From a virus, in the IMG/VR virus record IMGVR_UViG_3300020179_000025, positions 1-64,000 of that record: DNA of 64,000 nt; one strand, 5' to 3'. Below are positions 62,178 through 64,000 of the stretch, one piece after another. The notes under the pieces were generated by a model. That model ran no database searches, was not told the origin of the DNA, and worked only from the letters and a program-made list of their open reading frames with translations. Positions within the stretch are counted from its first letter, which is position 1, and each line of letters begins with the position of its first letter. A program made the position numbers and the translations under genes.

Positions 62178-62354
62178 ATGAATAATAATGAATTTATAAA
62201 AAAAGGCATAGTAGAAAATGAGTCCGAATCCAATATAGTAAAAACGGCATCTGATGAAGTTATGGATAAGGTAAAATTATGTAAGCTAGGATGCAAATGT
62301 AGATGCAGGACAAATAATAGTAAAGAGGAAACTAAAAATGAAAATAGTCAATAA
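62178..62354 (+). CDS. 58-aa protein with cysteine cluster
   Basis: ATG 62178 to TAA 62354. The C-terminal half has CKLGCKCRCR, four cysteines in ten residues with basic neighbours. It overlaps the ankyrin gene by 17 bases. No clear ribosome site, but an A+T-rich region upstream (62105-62177) contains TATAAATTTAT (62141-62151). Could bind metal or nucleic acid; unproven. Confidence 0.4.
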   Translation: MNNNEFIKKGIVENESESNIVKTASDEVMDKVKLCKLGCKCRCRTNNSKEETKNENSQ

Positions 62355-62676
62355 CATTCAAGAAGCTATTCCTCTAATGATAAAATCCGTTGTAACCAGC
62401 GATCTGGTACTAATGAATACATTACTGGATAAGTTTCCAAAACTTATAACCATGAAAAACAAGAGCGGACATAATCTACTCATGTTAGCTGCATACTATA
62501 GTCACCCCAACATAATAAACTACTTGATTTCATTTCATGTTATTGCCAACCCTTCCATAGATCCAGATGAAAAGGATAATGATGAGCTGACGGCATATGA
62601 TTGGGCGGTATTGTCTGGTAACGAATTTGCTAGAAGTCTTTTATCTAAGGTAATGGGCGATAAGGATGATATTTAA
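62338..62676 (+). CDS. Ankyrin-repeat protein
   Basis: This 112-aa protein has at least two ankyrin-type repeats: NKSGHNLLMLAAYYSHPNII and DELTAYDWAVLSGNEFARS, each with the T/N-x-L/Y-x-x-A and G/H-x-x-x-I/A pattern. These give a protein-binding surface. GAGG lies nine bases upstream. It directly precedes the portal gene (TAATG), which links it to head assembly or to early host targeting. Confidence 0.72.
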   Translation: MKIVNNIQEAIPLMIKSVVTSDLVLMNTLLDKFPKLITMKNKSGHNLLMLAAYYSHPNIINYLISFHVIANPSIDPDEKDNDELTAYDWAVLSGNEFARSLLSKVMGDKDDI

Positions 62677-64000
62677 TGACAGGATTTCCATTAAACGGTA
62701 ATTTTGCACCTCAACGCAGGGCGTTGGCTCATGCAGACAATGTGCCCAGTCCGTTTCTGGACTATGCCTCACTGTATTTGCCTACAAACCTTAATGAAGC
62801 GTTTGAAATTGCCGAATTGATGTACTACAGCAATCGTACTTTTGCCCAGGCAATAGAGTACTTAGTTTCGTATTTCACAGGATGCGACATCAATATTATG
62901 GCTAAGGACGAAGAAAAGAGCCATGAATACAAAAAGTTTCTAATTGAAAAGATGGATATCAAGTCCACGATGTTCATGATAGGCAGGGATGTCAAGGTAT
63001 ATGGCAATAGCTGCATATCGGTACTGGCTCCATTCAAGAGATTTTTAACATGCCCCAATTGTGGCTCCAGCAGGCCTATACATTCTGTTGACTATAAATT
63101 TACTATGAATAATGGATTCAGCTACCGCTGCGAGCATTGCGGTAAGCATTGCACAGTTAAGAATCCAGACGACAGGCCTACTTTGCAGGAAAATGAAATA
63201 TATATAAAGCGCTGGAACATAAAAAACATACGTATAGTGGGGCACCAGTATGGAGGTAAACCTCAGTATTACTATGAAGTACCCACAGCTGACATTCAGC
63301 AATTGCAGGCTGGGAATAAAGTATTCCTAGAGAGCATACCTTGGGGAATAGTGCAATCGATAAGATCTGGAACCCTGTTTCAATTCAGCGAAGGTATGGT
63401 CCATCACTTTTCGATAGGAAATCTTAGCGATATAAAATTGGGGGAATGGGGACTCCCCCCTGTCATAGCCGGATTCAGAGACGCATACTTGGCACAAATA
63501 CTAAAAAGAAACAATGAAACCATAGCCCTAGACCACATGTTACCAATCAGGATGGTTACTCCTGCTCAAATTGGAGCTGGCGGAGATTTCATGAAGAGTA
63601 TTAACATAGGATCATTTGGACAACAAGTCATGCGCTCAGTGGAAAGGGCCAAAAAAGATCCTACCGGATGGCAGTGGCTGCCAATGCCTGTTAATTATCA
63701 GCTGATCGGAGGCGAGGGCAAGTCATTTGTTGTACCTCAGCTGTTAGAGCAGGCACAATCTGATTTCCTAAACGGAATAGGAATTCCAGTAGAGATGTAC
63801 AGAAAGAATTTAAGTGTTCAGACTGCTCCGTTTGCGGCAAGGCTATTCGAAGCTGGAGAAGCTCACTTCTTACATGGGTTGCAGTCCACTTTGTCTTGGA
63901 TAGTAGATAGAATAAGTGCAATATTAAATTGGATCCCCTGCGAAACAGTGCTGACACGTCCTACCCATGCAGACGATATCGAGCGTCGAATGATGATGCT
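62676..64000 (+). CDS. Portal protein (partial, runs off the window)
   Basis: Starts at ATG 62676 on TAATG and is open to the last base (at least 441 codons). YFTGCDINI near residue 66, then a mid-N-terminal FMIGRDVKVYGNS, is the pattern of phage portal proteins. A zinc ribbon follows, CPNC (residues 128-131) ... CEHC (154-157). Further on, LEQAQSDFLNGIGIP and TAPFAARLFEAGE match the portal stem and wing segments. It would form the dodecameric DNA gate that works with the terminase. The zinc insertion is known from some large phage portals, from memory. Confidence 0.8.
   Translation, partial: MTGFPLNGNFAPQRRALAHADNVPSPFLDYASLYLPTNLNEAFEIAELMYYSNRTFAQAIEYLVSYFTGCDINIMAKDEEKSHEYKKFLIEKMDIKSTMFMIGRDVKVYGNSCISVLAPFKRFLTCPNCGSSRPIHSVDYKFTMNNGFSYRCEHCGKHCTVKNPDDRPTLQENEIYIKRWNIKNIRIVGHQYGGKPQYYYEVPTADIQQLQAGNKVFLESIPWGIVQSIRSGTLFQFSEGMVHHFSIGNLSDIKLGEWGLPPVIAGFRDAYLAQILKRNNETIALDHMLPIRMVTPAQIGAGGDFMKSINIGSFGQQVMRSVERAKKDPTGWQWLPMPVNYQLIGGEGKSFVVPQLLEQAQSDFLNGIGIPVEMYRKNLSVQTAPFAARLFEAGEAHFLHGLQSTLSWIVDRISAILNWIPCETVLTRPTHADDIERRMMM

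Noticed and set aside
1-64000. tRNA genes
   Set aside because: No cloverleaf with TTCRA-type T-loop was recognised in the gaps; a tRNAscan-SE or ARAGORN run would settle it.
1-64000. Integrase, excisionase or attachment site
   Set aside because: No tyrosine or serine recombinase domain was seen, only a resolvase-like HTH without a catalytic domain; no evidence of a temperate lifestyle in this window.

Overview
The window is a stretch of a large tailed double-stranded DNA bacteriophage (Caudoviricetes). The evidence is a large terminase, a portal protein, tail-fibre and baseplate-like proteins, a phage-type replisome, dense packing with many ATGA, TAATG and TAGTG start/stop overlaps, and almost no non-coding DNA. 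The sequence is A+T-leaning with many ATA and AGA codons. The host cannot be named from the sequence. A class II (adenosylcobalamin) ribonucleotide reductase implies a host with access to B12, and the ClpS and GroES homologues imply a bacterium with Clp and GroEL. Both ends of the window cut genes.

Layout. (1) 1-14961, plus strand: virion and tail module. It holds a 748-aa structural protein, five related structural genes (2413-9811) that share an N-terminal NYP-like element and/or an ING...G-I element, one with an embedded chymotrypsin-like protease domain, a fibre-like protein, an extremely cysteine-rich protein, a glycosyltransferase-like protein and a small HExxH protein. It ends at a strong bidirectional terminator (15014-15049). 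(2) 18947-15070, minus strand: a five-gene operon of probable virion proteins, two of which begin with the same MIKVANNL sequence. (3) 18928-21600, plus: a large zinc-ribbon, primase-like protein. It is followed by a hairpin-rich intergenic region. (4) 23758-21809, minus: the terminase large subunit, isolated from other head genes. (5) 23730-24645, plus: a run of very small, mostly membrane genes, two of which arose by a 75-bp tandem duplication. (6) 24720-43714, plus: replication and recombination, with SbcD and SbcC homologues, an SF2 helicase, a DnaB-like helicase, a primase, a ClpS homologue, a uracil-DNA-glycosylase/PolA fusion, a probable ssDNA-binding protein, a RecA-like protein with an altered P-loop, a MazG-like protein, a degenerate E1/ThiF-like protein and small unknowns. 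(7) 43786-46314: a tail fibre. (8) 46327-62676: nucleotide metabolism and host interaction, with class II RNR, a GIY-YIG endonuclease with a 51-bp repeat array, GroES, a RuvC-like resolvase, a MoxR ATPase paired with a VWA/HExxH protein, an ankyrin protein and many unknowns. Several strong hairpins lie in the short gaps. (9) 62676-end: the portal protein, probably the start of a head module.

How the genes work together. Helicase, primase, polymerase, ssDNA-binding candidate, RecA-like protein, SbcCD and RuvC-like resolvase would support recombination-dependent replication. RNR and the MazG-like protein would shape the dNTP pool. GroES would help fold capsid proteins, and ClpS would redirect host proteolysis. 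Terminase and portal would package DNA.

The observations most worth following are: the S1-type protease domain inside a tail protein; the roughly 51-cysteine protein; a perfect 18-bp stem that places a start codon in its loop (50242-50288); the promoter, operator and structured-leader arrangement at 55796-55926; the tandem-duplicated small membrane genes; a ClpS with an altered degron pocket; and the MoxR/VWA-metallopeptidase pair.
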